Part shown: positions 1 to 9,868 of the stretch, one piece after another
How the letters are laid out: every line of letters starts with the position of its first letter
Numbering within the stretch: position 1 is the stretch's first letter
From: Comamonadaceae bacterium
GTDB lineage: Bacteria; Pseudomonadota; Gammaproteobacteria; Burkholderiales; Burkholderiaceae_C
Assembly: GCA_947450255.1 (NCBI GenBank)
Contig: CANFVA010000011.1
Location: forward strand, 1 to 35,450
Length of the DNA stretch: 35,450 nucleotides
Direction: 5' to 3'
Program-made: the position numbers and the translations under genes
The notes under the pieces: generated by a model
Databases searched by the model: none
The model's input: only the letters and a program-made list of their open reading frames with translations
What the model was told of the DNA's origin: nothing

Positions 1-1506
1 GAACTCGAAGTCCAAGTGGGTGAATTTGTCTCTGTGGCCATCGTAGCCATGGAAAACGGTTACGGCGACACCATCGTCAGCCGCGACACCGCCAAGCGCC
101 TGGCCTCTTGGATGAGCCTGGAAAAATCCCTGGAATCCGGCGAATTCGTCACCGGCACGACCAGTGGCAAAGTCAAAGGCGGCCTGACCGTCTTGGTCAA
201 CGGCATCCGCGCTTTCTTGCCCGGCTCGCTGGTTGACACCCGCCCCACCAAGGACTTGTCTCCCTACGAGAACAAGACCATGGAATTCAAGGTTATCAAG
301 CTGGACCGCAAGCGCAACAACGTGGTGCTGAGCCGCCGCGCCGTGGTCGAAGCTTCCATGGGTGCCGAGCGCGCCAACCTGATGTCCACCCTCAAAGAAG
401 GTTCTGTGGTGCAGGGCGTGGTCAAGAACATCACCGAGTACGGTGCTTTTGTGGACCTGGGCGGTATCGACGGCCTGCTGCACATCACCGACATGGCCTG
501 GCGCCGTGTGCGTCACCCCTCTGAAGTGGTGACCGCTGGTCAAGAAATCACCGCCAAGATTCTCAAGTTCGACACCGAGAAAAACCGCGTGTCCCTGGGC
601 CTCAAGCAAATGGGCGACGATCCTTGGATGGGCGTCAACCGCCGCTACCCCCAAGCTACCCGCATGTTTGGCAAGATCACCAACATCGCCGACTACGGCG
701 CGTTTGTGGAACTCGAGCCTGGCATCGAAGGCCTGGTGCACGTTTCCGAAATGGACTGGACCAACAAAAACATCGCGCCTTCCAAGCTCGTGTCCTTGGG
801 CGACGAAGTCGAAGTCATGGTTCTGGAAATCGACGAAGACAAGCGCCGCATTTCGCTGGGCATGAAGCAGTGCAAAGCCAATCCTTGGCAAGAGTTTGCG
901 CAAAACACCAAGCGCGGCGACCGTGTCAAAGGCCCGATCAAATCGATCACCGACTTTGGCGTCTTCGTCGGCCTGGCCGCCGGTATCGACGGCCTGGTGC
1001 ATTTGTCCGACTTGTCTTGGAACGAAACCGGCGAAGCCGCAGTGCGCGAGTTCAAAAAAGGCCAGGAAGTCGAAGCCATTGTGCTGGCCGTAGACGTGGA
1101 CCGCGAGCGCATCTCCCTGGGTATCAAGCAGCTCGATTCCGACCCCTTCACCACCTTCGCCGCTGTCAATGACAAAGGCCAAGTGGTGACCGGCAAGGTC
1201 AAAACGGTCGATGCCAAGGGCGCTGAGATCGACTTGGGCGAAGACATCATCGGCTACCTGCGCGTCTCCGAGATCAGCCGCGACCGTGTGGAAGACGCCC
1301 GCAGCGTGCTCAAAGAAGGCGACGAAGTCACCGCCGTGGTGGTCAATGTGGATCGCAAAACACGCAACATCCAGTTGTCTATTAAGGCCAAGGATGCGGC
1401 GGACCAGAACGAAGCCATGGCGACCCTGAGCCAAAACGCCGCGCGCGAAAACGCCGGCACCACCAGCTTGGGCGCATTGCTGCGCGCCAAGCTGGATAAC
1501 AACTAA
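1..1506 (+). CDS. rpsA: 30S ribosomal protein S1, 5'-truncated by the window start
   Basis: Open frame continues to base 1; tandem S1 domains (e.g. [75 protein letters not shown]). Confidence 0.97.
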   Translation, partial: ELEVQVGEFVSVAIVAMENGYGDTIVSRDTAKRLASWMSLEKSLESGEFVTGTTSGKVKGGLTVLVNGIRAFLPGSLVDTRPTKDLSPYENKTMEFKVIKLDRKRNNVVLSRRAVVEASMGAERANLMSTLKEGSVVQGVVKNITEYGAFVDLGGIDGLLHITDMAWRRVRHPSEVVTAGQEITAKILKFDTEKNRVSLGLKQMGDDPWMGVNRRYPQATRMFGKITNIADYGAFVELEPGIEGLVHVSEMDWTNKNIAPSKLVSLGDEVEVMVLEIDEDKRRISLGMKQCKANPWQEFAQNTKRGDRVKGPIKSITDFGVFVGLAAGIDGLVHLSDLSWNETGEAAVREFKKGQEVEAIVLAVDVDRERISLGIKQLDSDPFTTFAAVNDKGQVVTGKVKTVDAKGAEIDLGEDIIGYLRVSEISRDRVEDARSVLKEGDEVTAVVVNVDRKTRNIQLSIKAKDAADQNEAMATLSQNAARENAGTTSLGALLRAKLDNN

Positions 1507-1533
1507 GCGACTTCGTGTCACTTCAGTAGGCCC

Positions 1534-1570
1534 CAAGCGACCGGCGTGTGCCGGTCGCTTGCATTGTTTT
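1534..1570 (+). terminator. Hairpin terminator or attenuator between rpsA and ihfB
   Basis: Perfect 12-bp stem caagcgaccggc-gtgt-gccggtcgcttg followed by cattgtttt. Confidence 0.65.
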
Positions 1571-1581
1571 CAAAGCTTTCT

Positions 1582-1896
1582 ATGACCCGCTCTGATATCG
1601 TCGAAGAATTGGCCAGCCGGTTCAGCCAATTGACGCAGCAAGACGCCGAATTCGCCGTCAAGGCCATCCTGGACGCGATGAACGACGCGTTGGTGCGCGG
1701 TCAGCGTATCGAAATTCGTGGCTTTGGCAGTTTCTCGGTCAGCCACCATGCGCCGCGCATGGGCCGCAACCCGCGCAATGGCGAAAGCGTCGCCATCCCG
1801 CAGCGCCGGGTGCCGCACTTCAAACCCGGCAAAACCCTGCGAGAAGCCGTCGATACCGGCCTTGCAAAGGCTGCCGACGCCGCGCGCAAGCCCTGA
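1582..1896 (+). CDS. ihfB: Integration host factor subunit beta
   Basis: [14 protein letters not shown]...[33 protein letters not shown] family signature. Start moved from the ORF-track start to ATG 1582. Confidence 0.95.
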   Translation: MTRSDIVEELASRFSQLTQQDAEFAVKAILDAMNDALVRGQRIEIRGFGSFSVSHHAPRMGRNPRNGESVAIPQRRVPHFKPGKTLREAVDTGLAKAADAARKP

Positions 1897-1939
1897 TTTC
1901 CAGTCGGCCCGATAGAATCGTCGCCGACCAAGGAATTGC

Positions 1940-2242
1940 ATGACCTCTTTCTTTTCGCTGGTGAAATGGCTGTTCAAAGCCGCCATTTTTTTCACCCTGT
2001 TTGCGTTTGCCTTGAACAACCAGGCCGATGTCACCGTGCACTTTTTCTTCGGCTACCACTGGACCAGCCCGCTGGTGATGGTGGTTCTAATCAGTTTTGC
2101 CGGCGGTTTGCTGCTGGGCATTTTGGGTATGGTGCCACGCTGGTGGCATCAGCGGCGCCAGGCCCGGCGCCACGCGGCACCGCTGCCCGCTGCAGCCCAA
2201 GCCCCTGCACCGGCCGAAGAAACCCTGACCCATGGACTTTGA
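1940..2242 (+). CDS. lapA: LapA-domain (DUF1049) inner membrane protein
   Basis: Two TM segments (FFTLFAFALNNQADVTVHFFFGYHWTSPLVMVVLISFAGGLLLGILGM); located between ihfB and lapB. Confidence 0.8.
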   Translation: MTSFFSLVKWLFKAAIFFTLFAFALNNQADVTVHFFFGYHWTSPLVMVVLISFAGGLLLGILGMVPRWWHQRRQARRHAAPLPAAAQAPAPAEETLTHGL

Positions 2243-3389
2243 GCTGAACTGGTTTTTAACCGGTTTACCCATTGCATTTGTCATGGGCTGGCTGGCCTCG
2301 CGCTTTGACCTGCGCCAGATGCGCCTCGAAAATCGCCAGGCGCCCAAAGCCTATTTCAAAGGCCTCAACTTTTTACTCAACGAGCAGCAAGACCAAGCCA
2401 TAGACGCCTTCATCGAGGCGGTGCAAAACGACCCGGACACCTCGGAGTTGCACTTTGCCCTGGGCAACCTGTTTCGCCGTCGCGGCGAATACGAGCGCGC
2501 GGTACGGGTACACCAGCACCTGCTCTCGCGCGCCGATATCAGCGACGATGACCGCCACCGCGCGCAGCACGGCCTGGCCTTGGACTACCTCAAAGCTGGC
2601 CTGCTGGACCGCGCAGAGACCGCGCTATTGGCGCTGGAAGGCACCCGCTTTGAGGCGCAGGCGCGCCTGGCCCTGCTGGCCAATTACGAGCGCTCACGCG
2701 ACTGGGTGGGCGCTGCTGCGGTAGCAGCCAAACTGGAGGCAGCCGGTCAGGGCAGCTTTGCCGGACGCCTGGCGCACTATTTGTGTGAGCAGGCCGCAGC
2801 ACTGGTGAGCAAGGGCCAAACGCAGGCCGCAAAGACCCTGCTGCAACAAGCCGTAGCCAGCGCGCCCCACAGCCCCCGCGCGCGCATGGATTTGGCGCGC
2901 TTGCATGAAAGCGCGGGCGAACCCGGCCCGGCGCTCGATTGGCTGGAGCAGGCGGCCCAGGCCACGCCCACCACCTTGCCCCTGATGGCGCCCATGATGG
3001 CGCGCTGTGCCCTGGCTAGCGGACGCGCCGCAGACGTTTCGACCCTGCTGCAACAAGCCTATGCGCAGGCGCCTTCGCTGGACGTGCTCGACGCCATCGT
3101 GCAATTGGAAAATGCGGCAAGCGGGCCGCAACATGATGGCCGCAGCTGGTATGTACAACACCTGGAAAAACAGGCGTCACTGGTGGCCGCGGCCCAATGG
3201 ATTGCCGGTGAAAAACTGGAAAATGAGCAATTCCATCCGCAAGTGCAGCGGGCGCTGGACCAGGCCGTCAAGCCGCTCAAACGCTACCGCTGCGCTGCTT
3301 GCGGCTTCGAAGCACAACACCATTTTTGGCACTGCCCGGGCTGCCAGGCCTGGGACAGTTACCCGCCACGCCGCGTAGAGGAACTATGA
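2232..3389 (+). CDS. lapB: Lipopolysaccharide assembly protein LapB (YciM), TPR protein
   Basis: N-terminal TM, TPR body, C-terminal rubredoxin-like CAACGFEAQHHFWHCPGCQAW; 11-nt overlap with lapA. Confidence 0.9.
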   Translation: MDFELNWFLTGLPIAFVMGWLASRFDLRQMRLENRQAPKAYFKGLNFLLNEQQDQAIDAFIEAVQNDPDTSELHFALGNLFRRRGEYERAVRVHQHLLSRADISDDDRHRAQHGLALDYLKAGLLDRAETALLALEGTRFEAQARLALLANYERSRDWVGAAAVAAKLEAAGQGSFAGRLAHYLCEQAAALVSKGQTQAAKTLLQQAVASAPHSPRARMDLARLHESAGEPGPALDWLEQAAQATPTTLPLMAPMMARCALASGRAADVSTLLQQAYAQAPSLDVLDAIVQLENAASGPQHDGRSWYVQHLEKQASLVAAAQWIAGEKLENEQFHPQVQRALDQAVKPLKRYRCAACGFEAQHHFWHCPGCQAWDSYPPRRVEEL

Positions 3390-4333
3390 GCACTGACGCA
3401 TTCATCCCCCTACCCTCCGTCCGCATCAGCGCGGCCCGCGTTTTGGTCGTCGGCGACGTGATGCTGGACCGTTATTGGTACGGCGCGGTCGATCGCATCT
3501 CGCCTGAAGCACCCGTGCCCGTGGTGCGCGTCACCCGCGAAGAAGAGCGTGGCGGCGGTGCTGCAAACGTGGCGCTGAACGTGGCCGCGCTAGGCGCCCA
3601 GGCCACTTTATTGACGGTCGTAGGCCAAGATGAAGCCAGCCACAAGCTGGAAAAGTTACTGGCGCAAACCGGCGTAAAAACCGAGCTGCGCCGCGATGCC
3701 GCACTCAAAACCACGGTCAAGCTACGCATCATCGGACGCCAGCAACAACTGATCCGCCTGGACTTTGAAAACACGCCCGACAAAGAGATTTTGGCCAGCC
3801 AGACCGCCCGCTTTGAAGAACTTTTGGCCACCCACGACGCCGTACTTTTTTCAGACTACGGCAAAGGCGGCCTGGCACATGTCAGCGATATGATCGCCAA
3901 AGCCCGCGCCCTGGGAAAACCGGTACTGATCGATCCCAAAGGCAGCGACTATTCGCGCTACCAGGGTGCCACCGTGATCACGCCCAACCGAGCGGAACTC
4001 CAAGAGGTCGTGGGTGCCTGGCATAGCGAAGCGCAGTTGCTGTCCAAAGCCCAAGCCCTGCGCAGCGCGCTCGCACTGACCGCGCTGCTGTTGACACGCA
4101 GCGAAGAGGGGATGAGTTTGTTTGAAGACGGCGGCGTCAGCCACGTCAGTGCCCAAGCGCGTGAAGTATTTGACGTGACCGGTGCCGGCGACACCGTGAT
4201 TGCCACCATGGCAGTACTGCTGGGGGCGGGCCTCACGCTGCCACAAGCCCTGCCCTGGGCCAACCGCGCAGGCGGCGTGGTGGTGGGTAAGTTCGGCACC
4301 GCGACGGTGACCTTAAAGGAGTTGAGCGCATGA
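3386..4333 (+). CDS. rfaE1: D-glycero-beta-D-manno-heptose-7-phosphate kinase (RfaE1/HldA domain)
   Basis: PfkB/RfaE motifs ([46 protein letters not shown]); ATG 3386 overlaps the lapB stop. Confidence 0.93.
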   Translation: MSTDAFIPLPSVRISAARVLVVGDVMLDRYWYGAVDRISPEAPVPVVRVTREEERGGGAANVALNVAALGAQATLLTVVGQDEASHKLEKLLAQTGVKTELRRDAALKTTVKLRIIGRQQQLIRLDFENTPDKEILASQTARFEELLATHDAVLFSDYGKGGLAHVSDMIAKARALGKPVLIDPKGSDYSRYQGATVITPNRAELQEVVGAWHSEAQLLSKAQALRSALALTALLLTRSEEGMSLFEDGGVSHVSAQAREVFDVTGAGDTVIATMAVLLGAGLTLPQALPWANRAGGVVVGKFGTATVTLKELSA

Positions 4334-5337
4334 CACGTGTCGTAGTCACAGGCGCTGCCGGCTTTATCGGCAGCAACCTCATCGCCGGGCTCAATGCACG
4401 CGGCATCGACAACATCATCGCAGTGGACGACTTACGCGATGGCGACAAATTCCGCAACTTGGCCACACGGCAAATTGCCGACTACGTGGATGCGGCCGAT
4501 TTTTACCGTGCGTATGCGGCCGGCCGCTACGGAAAAATCGAAGCCATATTCCACGAAGGTGCGTGCAGCGACACCATGGAACAAGACGGGCAATACATGA
4601 TGCGCAACAACTACGGCCTGTCGCTGCAATTGTTCGAAGCTGCGCAGGCCCAAGGCACCCGGCTTTTGTACGCCTCGTCCGCAGCCACCTACGGCGGCTC
4701 CGAGCGTTTCCGGGAAGAACCCGCATGCGAGGCGCCGCTCAATGTCTATGGCTATTCCAAGCTGCTATTTGACCAAGTAATGCGCCAGCGCCTGGGTGCG
4801 CAGTTGCAAGGCGGCACAGCGCAAGTGGCAGGCTTTCGCTACTTCAACGTCTATGGCCCGCATGAGCAGCACAAAGGCCGCATGGCCAGCGTGGCCTACC
4901 ACCAGTTTCACCAGTTCCGCAAAGACGGCGTTGTCAAATTATTCGCGGACTACGGCGGCTACGCGGCAGGTGCGCAAATGCGCGACTTTGTATTGGTCGA
5001 TGATGTGGTCGCGATCAACCTTTGGTTTTTTGACCACCCGCAGAAAAGCGGGATTTTCAATCTCGGCTCAGGACGGGCGCAAAGCTTTAACGAGGTGGCT
5101 TGTGCCGTCGTCAACACCTTGCGCGCCCAGCAGGGCCATGCCGCCTTGGCGCTGGACGACATCGTGGCGCAAGGCTTGCTGCAATACATCCCCTTCCCGG
5201 ACGCGCTGCGCGGCAAGTACCAAAGCTTTACCGAGGCAGACCTGAGCGCCTTGCGGGGCGCAGGATGCGCCCACGCATTTGCCGATGTACAAACCGGCGT
5301 TTCGCGCTACGTACAGTGGCTGGCGCAAAACGCTTAA
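4330..5337 (+). CDS. hldD: ADP-L-glycero-D-manno-heptose 6-epimerase
   Basis: Rossmann [49 protein letters not shown] overlap with rfaE1. Confidence 0.95.
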   Translation: MTRVVVTGAAGFIGSNLIAGLNARGIDNIIAVDDLRDGDKFRNLATRQIADYVDAADFYRAYAAGRYGKIEAIFHEGACSDTMEQDGQYMMRNNYGLSLQLFEAAQAQGTRLLYASSAATYGGSERFREEPACEAPLNVYGYSKLLFDQVMRQRLGAQLQGGTAQVAGFRYFNVYGPHEQHKGRMASVAYHQFHQFRKDGVVKLFADYGGYAAGAQMRDFVLVDDVVAINLWFFDHPQKSGIFNLGSGRAQSFNEVACAVVNTLRAQQGHAALALDDIVAQGLLQYIPFPDALRGKYQSFTEADLSALRGAGCAHAFADVQTGVSRYVQWLAQNA

Positions 5338-5353
5338 GACGAAATTTAAGACG

Positions 5354-5641
5354 ATGGCATGGGGCTTGCGCATCTTGGGTTTGTGGCTGGCATCGGCTAG
5401 CTTGACGTATTGCCTGGCCACCGAAGTCAACCAAGCCAGCGAGGCCGAGCTCGACAGCGTCAAAGGCCTGGGACCGGCCAGCACCGCGCGCATCCTAGAA
5501 GCGCGCGCGCAAAACCCCTTCAAAAACTGGGCCGACCTGATGCGACGCGTCAAAGGCATCAAACCGGCGCAGGCGGCCAAATTGTCCGAGGCGGGTTTGC
5601 GCGTCAACGGTAAAAACCTGGCAGGCCACGATGCGCCATGA
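5354..5641 (+). CDS. ComEA-type helix-hairpin-helix protein with N-terminal signal/TM segment
   Basis: VNQASEAELDSVKGLGPASTARILEARAQNPFKNWADLMRRVKGIK HhH motif; ATG 5354. Confidence 0.8.
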   Translation: MAWGLRILGLWLASASLTYCLATEVNQASEAELDSVKGLGPASTARILEARAQNPFKNWADLMRRVKGIKPAQAAKLSEAGLRVNGKNLAGHDAP

Positions 5642-5742
5642 GCCTGGGCCTCTAGGACCCTCGAGCCAAGGTCCTGTCATCGGGCCGCTGCGCGCAGTGC
5701 ATCGCTGAAAGTACGCCTGAGCGGCTGCGCCACAATACGCCC

Positions 5743-6138
5743 ATGAACCCTGTAGTCCCCATTTGCTTTGGCGCCTGCGCCGGTGCGCTCGCGCGCTGGC
5801 AACTGGCACTATGGCTTAATCCCACCGTTCTGCCAGGTACCACGTTGCCGCTAGGCACCCTGGCCGCCAACCTGATCGGCGGCTACCTGATTGGCGTGGC
5901 CGTGGCCCTGTTCCAGGCGATGCCCGACCTCGACCCGGCGTGGCGCCTGGCGCTGATCACTGGCTTTCTGGGCGCACTCACCACTTTTTCCAGCTTTTCC
6001 GCCGAAGTGGTCGCCATGCTAGGCCAGGGCCGCTATGCCTTGGCGCTGGGCACCGCTGCCTTGCATTTGCTCGGCTCGCTACTGCTCACGGTAGCGGGCA
6101 TGCGCACGGTGGAGTATTTTTTCGTGTCGGCGGTTTAG
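5743..6138 (+). CDS. crcB: Fluoride efflux transporter CrcB/Fluc
   Basis: GACAGALARWQL...LPLGTLAANLIGGYLIGV...GFLGALTTFSSFSAE, family signature. Confidence 0.93.
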   Translation: MNPVVPICFGACAGALARWQLALWLNPTVLPGTTLPLGTLAANLIGGYLIGVAVALFQAMPDLDPAWRLALITGFLGALTTFSSFSAEVVAMLGQGRYALALGTAALHLLGSLLLTVAGMRTVEYFFVSAV

Positions 6139-6180
6139 GCTCGCTGGGTCCGCGCAGGACCGTGCGGTGCCGTGCAAAAA

Positions 6181-7278
6181 TTACAAAGGCAGCACTTGTG
6201 CCATCGCTGGCCGCTCCAACCACTGCGCAAACTCATCGGCCAATTGCCCGGCTGCCGACGTCGCGCCATTCCAGGCCTGCACACGCCCGGCCAGGTCGTT
6301 ACCGTAATGGCTAAAGTCATTGCGGTCGGGTAGCTTGCCATTGGGCAGGGTGCGCACCCATTCGGGATTGGGGGCTAATACCACCATAGCGTCTAAAAAC
6401 GCAGTGCTGCGATGGCGCCACTTCCAGGGCTTGTCCAGCCAGCCGGGCACGACCGCTTTTTGGAAGTGCGGATACAACACCAAGCCCTGCCCGGCAGCGC
6501 GATAGCCAGCGCTAGCTGCACCGCTGTAGTTCAGGTGCAAGTGGTAATCGGTAATGCCGCCGTCCCAGTAAGCGCCAGGCGGCGCGCCCACAATGTCGTG
6601 CACGGCTTGTAATAAAAAGGGAATCGAGCAACTCGCTTGCAAGGCCTGCATGAAATTAGCTTGCACCAAGGGCACTTCGCGGGTTCGAAAGTCATGGACT
6701 GCAAACGGTAAAGCGCCCGTTTGCGAAGAAAAAACCACGCGCTCCAGCGACAGCCCGAGCAAGCGGCGATCCAACGCATTGGACGCAATAGCGAAGGCAT
6801 AGCCCAGTGGCGTCCAAAACGGATGCTCGCGCTGTAACAGCCCGCGGCCGCGCGACGCCAGAATGTGCAAGCGGTAACGCGGATGCGTCAGCAACTCCTG
6901 CATGCGCCCACCATAAAACAGCGCCAGGTTGTCGCGGAACTGCTGGCTGACCAAGGACGCAGGTACGCGTTTTTGACCGGGGGCCAATTCGTAGTGCTGG
7001 GCGATGTAATCACGCTCTAATCGCGCGAGCGCGGGGACCGGGTCATTCAGGCAGGCGGTCGCCATGCGCCAGGCGCCGATCGAGGCGCCTACCAGGTCTA
7101 CCGGCTGCGTGCTTTGCGCCAACCAAGCACCAAAAATAAAGCGGTCCAAGGGTCCCAAAATTAAACCCTTGGGACCACCCGCCGCAGCGGGCACTACGCG
7201 CACACTGGAGGCCTGTAAACCCTCGCGGGCCAGCTGGGCGCGGGCGGCTGTACCGGCGTAAATATGGAGGGCGCGCAT
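6181..7278 (-). CDS. Patatin-like phospholipase family protein
   Basis: AAGGPKGLILGPLDRFIFGAWL (oxyanion-type Gly-rich), GASIGAWRM (GxSxG) and DGGITDYHL (catalytic Asp region); start set to ATG 7278. Confidence 0.75.
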   Translation of the reverse strand: MRALHIYAGTAARAQLAREGLQASSVRVVPAAAGGPKGLILGPLDRFIFGAWLAQSTQPVDLVGASIGAWRMATACLNDPVPALARLERDYIAQHYELAPGQKRVPASLVSQQFRDNLALFYGGRMQELLTHPRYRLHILASRGRGLLQREHPFWTPLGYAFAIASNALDRRLLGLSLERVVFSSQTGALPFAVHDFRTREVPLVQANFMQALQASCSIPFLLQAVHDIVGAPPGAYWDGGITDYHLHLNYSGAASAGYRAAGQGLVLYPHFQKAVVPGWLDKPWKWRHRSTAFLDAMVVLAPNPEWVRTLPNGKLPDRNDFSHYGNDLAGRVQAWNGATSAAGQLADEFAQWLERPAMAQVLPL

Positions 7279-7282
7279 GGGC

Positions 7283-9649
7283 TTATTTGCGCAGACCTTG
7301 CAATTGCGACAAGGCAGCGGCCATTGCACCTTGGGGCGCCGCATCGCGCATGGGCTGCGGCCGGTAGGCGCCGCGCGGCGCCGCGCCAGCGCCGTTGGAA
7401 GCGCCCGCCTGCGTACGCGGTGCATCGCCCAAGCGCATGCTCAGGCTGATGCGTTTGCGCGCCACATCGACTTCCAGCACCTGCACCTTCACAATCGCGC
7501 CTGTCTTGACGACCTCGCGCGCATCGGCCACAAATTTTTGGCTCATCTGGCTGACATGGATCAATCCATCCTGGTGCACACCCAGGTCGACAAACGCACC
7601 AAAGGCCGCCACGTTGCTGACCGTGCCTTCGAGCACCATGCCTGCGCGCAAATCACCTATCTCTTTCACCCCATCGGCCAAGCGCGCCACCTTGAAATCA
7701 GGCCGTGGGTCACGCCCCGGTTTTTCAAGCTCTTTGAAAATGTCCTGCACCGTAATAATGCCCACGCCCTCGTTGGCAAACAACTCGGGGCGCAGGCTTT
7801 GCAGCATGTCACTGCGTCCCAGGAGCGCCTGCACCGGCTGCCCGGTTTTTTCCAAAATGCGCTGCACCACGGGGTAGCTTTCCGGGTGGATGCCGGTGTT
7901 GTCTAATGGGTTATCGCCGCTGCGAATGCGCAGAAAACCGGCGCATTGCTCAAAGGTCTTGGCGCCCAAACCCGTTACCTGCAAGAGTTGCTGTCGACTG
8001 GCGAACGCACCTTGCGATTCGCGGCGCGAAACCACTGCGCGCGCCACCGTGTTGGACAGGCCCGACACGCGCGAGAGCAGCGGCACGCTGGCCGTGTTCA
8101 GGTCCACGCCTACGGCGTTCACACAGTCTTCCACCACCGCATCGAGGGAGCGTGCCAAGGCGCTTTGGTTCAGGTCGTGTTGGTATTGCCCGACGCCAAT
8201 CGACTTGGGCTCAATCTTCACCAACTCGGCCAGCGGGTCTTGCAAGCGGCGCGCAATGCTGGCGGCGCCGCGCAGGCTGACATCGACATCGGGCATTTCC
8301 TGGCTGGCGTATTCGCTGGCGCTGTACACCGAGGCACCGGCTTCACTCACCACAATTTTGTCAATCGCCGGTGTATCGGGCCGGACCATGGCTTTGATCA
8401 AGTATGCCGCCAAGGCATCGGTCTCACGGCTGGCGGTGCCGTTGCCGATAGCGATCAGGCTGACCTGGTGTTTACTGCAAAGCCCGCGCAGCGTGTGCAG
8501 CGCGCCGTCCCAATCGCGGCGCGGCTCGTGGGGAAATACCGTGGCGGTATCGACCAGTTTGCCGGTGGCATCGACCACGGCGACTTTCACACCCGTGCGT
8601 ATGCCAGGGTCTAGCCCCATCACCACGCGCGGGCCAGCGGGCGCGGCCAGCAGCAAGTCCCGCACATTGTCGGCAAACACTTTGATGGCTACTTTTTCTG
8701 CGTCTTCCCGCAGGCGGGCAAACAAGTCGCGCTCCAGCGTCAGGCTTAGCTTGACGCGCCAGGTCCAGGACACGCACTTGCGCAAAAAATCATCGGCTGC
8801 GCGCCCTTGGTGCGGCACTTGCAAGCGCAGCGCCAAACGTGCCTCAGCCATCGACGTTGTGCCGGCTTTGGGCGCTGCATCGGGCAATTCCGGGCTGACT
8901 AATTTCAGGTCCAGCACTTCCAGCGCCCGACCCCGAAAGGCTGCCAAAGCGCGGTGCGAAGGCACACGCGAGAGCGGCTCGTCGTAGTCAAAATAATCGC
9001 GGAACTTGGCCACGTCCGGGTGTGCCGGGTCTTTGCCTGTAATCAAGCGCGCGCGCAGCAGGCCTTGCTCCCACAACCATTCGCGCAAGTCTTGTACCAC
9101 GGCGGGTACTTGGGCCCAGCGTTCGCTGAGCAAGTCGCGCACGCCGTCGAGCACCGCGGCCACCGTCGAAAAATCCGGTAACTTGTCTTCGCCTTCCTTA
9201 GGCTCGCGCCAAGGGATGACATACGTGGCGGCTGCGTCTTGTGGCACCAGATCAGGGTTCGCTAGCAAAGCGTCGGCCAGCGGCTCCAGGCCGGCTTCGC
9301 AAGCCAGTTGCCCTTTGGTGCGGCGCTTGAGTTTGAAGGGCATATAAATGTCCTCCAACTCCTGCTTGGTCGCAGCCGCTTGCACCAGCGCTGCCAGGGC
9401 CGGTGTCCATTTGCCCTGCTCTTCCACGGCGCGCTGCACCGCTTCCCGGCGCTGCTGCAATTCGCGCAAATACGCCAGGCGCGCTTCGAGTTCGCGCAAC
9501 TGGATATCGTCCAAACCGTCGGTAGCTTCTTTGCGGTAGCGGGCGATAAACGGCACACTGGCACCGCCATCGAGCAAGGCCACTGCGGCCTGGACCTGCT
9601 GGGGGCGGACACGGATTTCCTGCGCGATTTGCGCAATGATGTGGTGCAT
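7283..9649 (-). CDS. tex: Tex family RNA-binding transcription accessory protein
   Basis: Tex N-terminal domain, YqgF-like GLDPGIRTGVKVAVVD, HhH region, C-terminal S1 domain (GMVLEGTVSNVAAFGAFVDLGVHQDGLIHVSQMS). Confidence 0.95.
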   Translation of the reverse strand: MHHIIAQIAQEIRVRPQQVQAAVALLDGGASVPFIARYRKEATDGLDDIQLRELEARLAYLRELQQRREAVQRAVEEQGKWTPALAALVQAAATKQELEDIYMPFKLKRRTKGQLACEAGLEPLADALLANPDLVPQDAAATYVIPWREPKEGEDKLPDFSTVAAVLDGVRDLLSERWAQVPAVVQDLREWLWEQGLLRARLITGKDPAHPDVAKFRDYFDYDEPLSRVPSHRALAAFRGRALEVLDLKLVSPELPDAAPKAGTTSMAEARLALRLQVPHQGRAADDFLRKCVSWTWRVKLSLTLERDLFARLREDAEKVAIKVFADNVRDLLLAAPAGPRVVMGLDPGIRTGVKVAVVDATGKLVDTATVFPHEPRRDWDGALHTLRGLCSKHQVSLIAIGNGTASRETDALAAYLIKAMVRPDTPAIDKIVVSEAGASVYSASEYASQEMPDVDVSLRGAASIARRLQDPLAELVKIEPKSIGVGQYQHDLNQSALARSLDAVVEDCVNAVGVDLNTASVPLLSRVSGLSNTVARAVVSRRESQGAFASRQQLLQVTGLGAKTFEQCAGFLRIRSGDNPLDNTGIHPESYPVVQRILEKTGQPVQALLGRSDMLQSLRPELFANEGVGIITVQDIFKELEKPGRDPRPDFKVARLADGVKEIGDLRAGMVLEGTVSNVAAFGAFVDLGVHQDGLIHVSQMSQKFVADAREVVKTGAIVKVQVLEVDVARKRISLSMRLGDAPRTQAGASNGAGAAPRGAYRPQPMRDAAPQGAMAAALSQLQGLRK

Positions 9650-9771
9650 GGAGAAAATTGGTTTAAGAATGCGGGCTGCTAGAACAATGCGAGTTGCGAC
9701 CGATACGCCCGATAGGCGGGGCTGCTGGCGTCAGCGCGGGATTATGCCGCCCACCCGATACAATCGAAGGT

Positions 9772-9868
9772 GACGGGCCTCCCCGCATGGTGAAGCGGCC
9801 AACCGGGTCAGGTGGGGAACCAAGCAGCCCTAACTGTGGAGCCAGTGCCGGGGTCAGGCTCGTCAACT
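9772..9868 (+). ncRNA. ffs: Bacterial small signal recognition particle RNA (4.5S-like)
   Basis: Apical signature GGTCAGGTGGGGAACCAAGCAGCCCTAACTG; ACGGGCCTCCCCG pairs with CGGGGTCAGGCTCGT; TACAAT -10-like element at 9759-9764. Ends approximate. Confidence 0.88.

Noticed and set aside
5642-5742. Fluoride riboswitch upstream of crcB
   Set aside because: I could not find the conserved fluoride aptamer motifs in the short leader
7890-8987. 365-aa plus-strand ORF antisense to tex
   Set aside because: GC-rich antisense artefact with biased Ser/Arg/Ala composition; tex on the other strand is unambiguous
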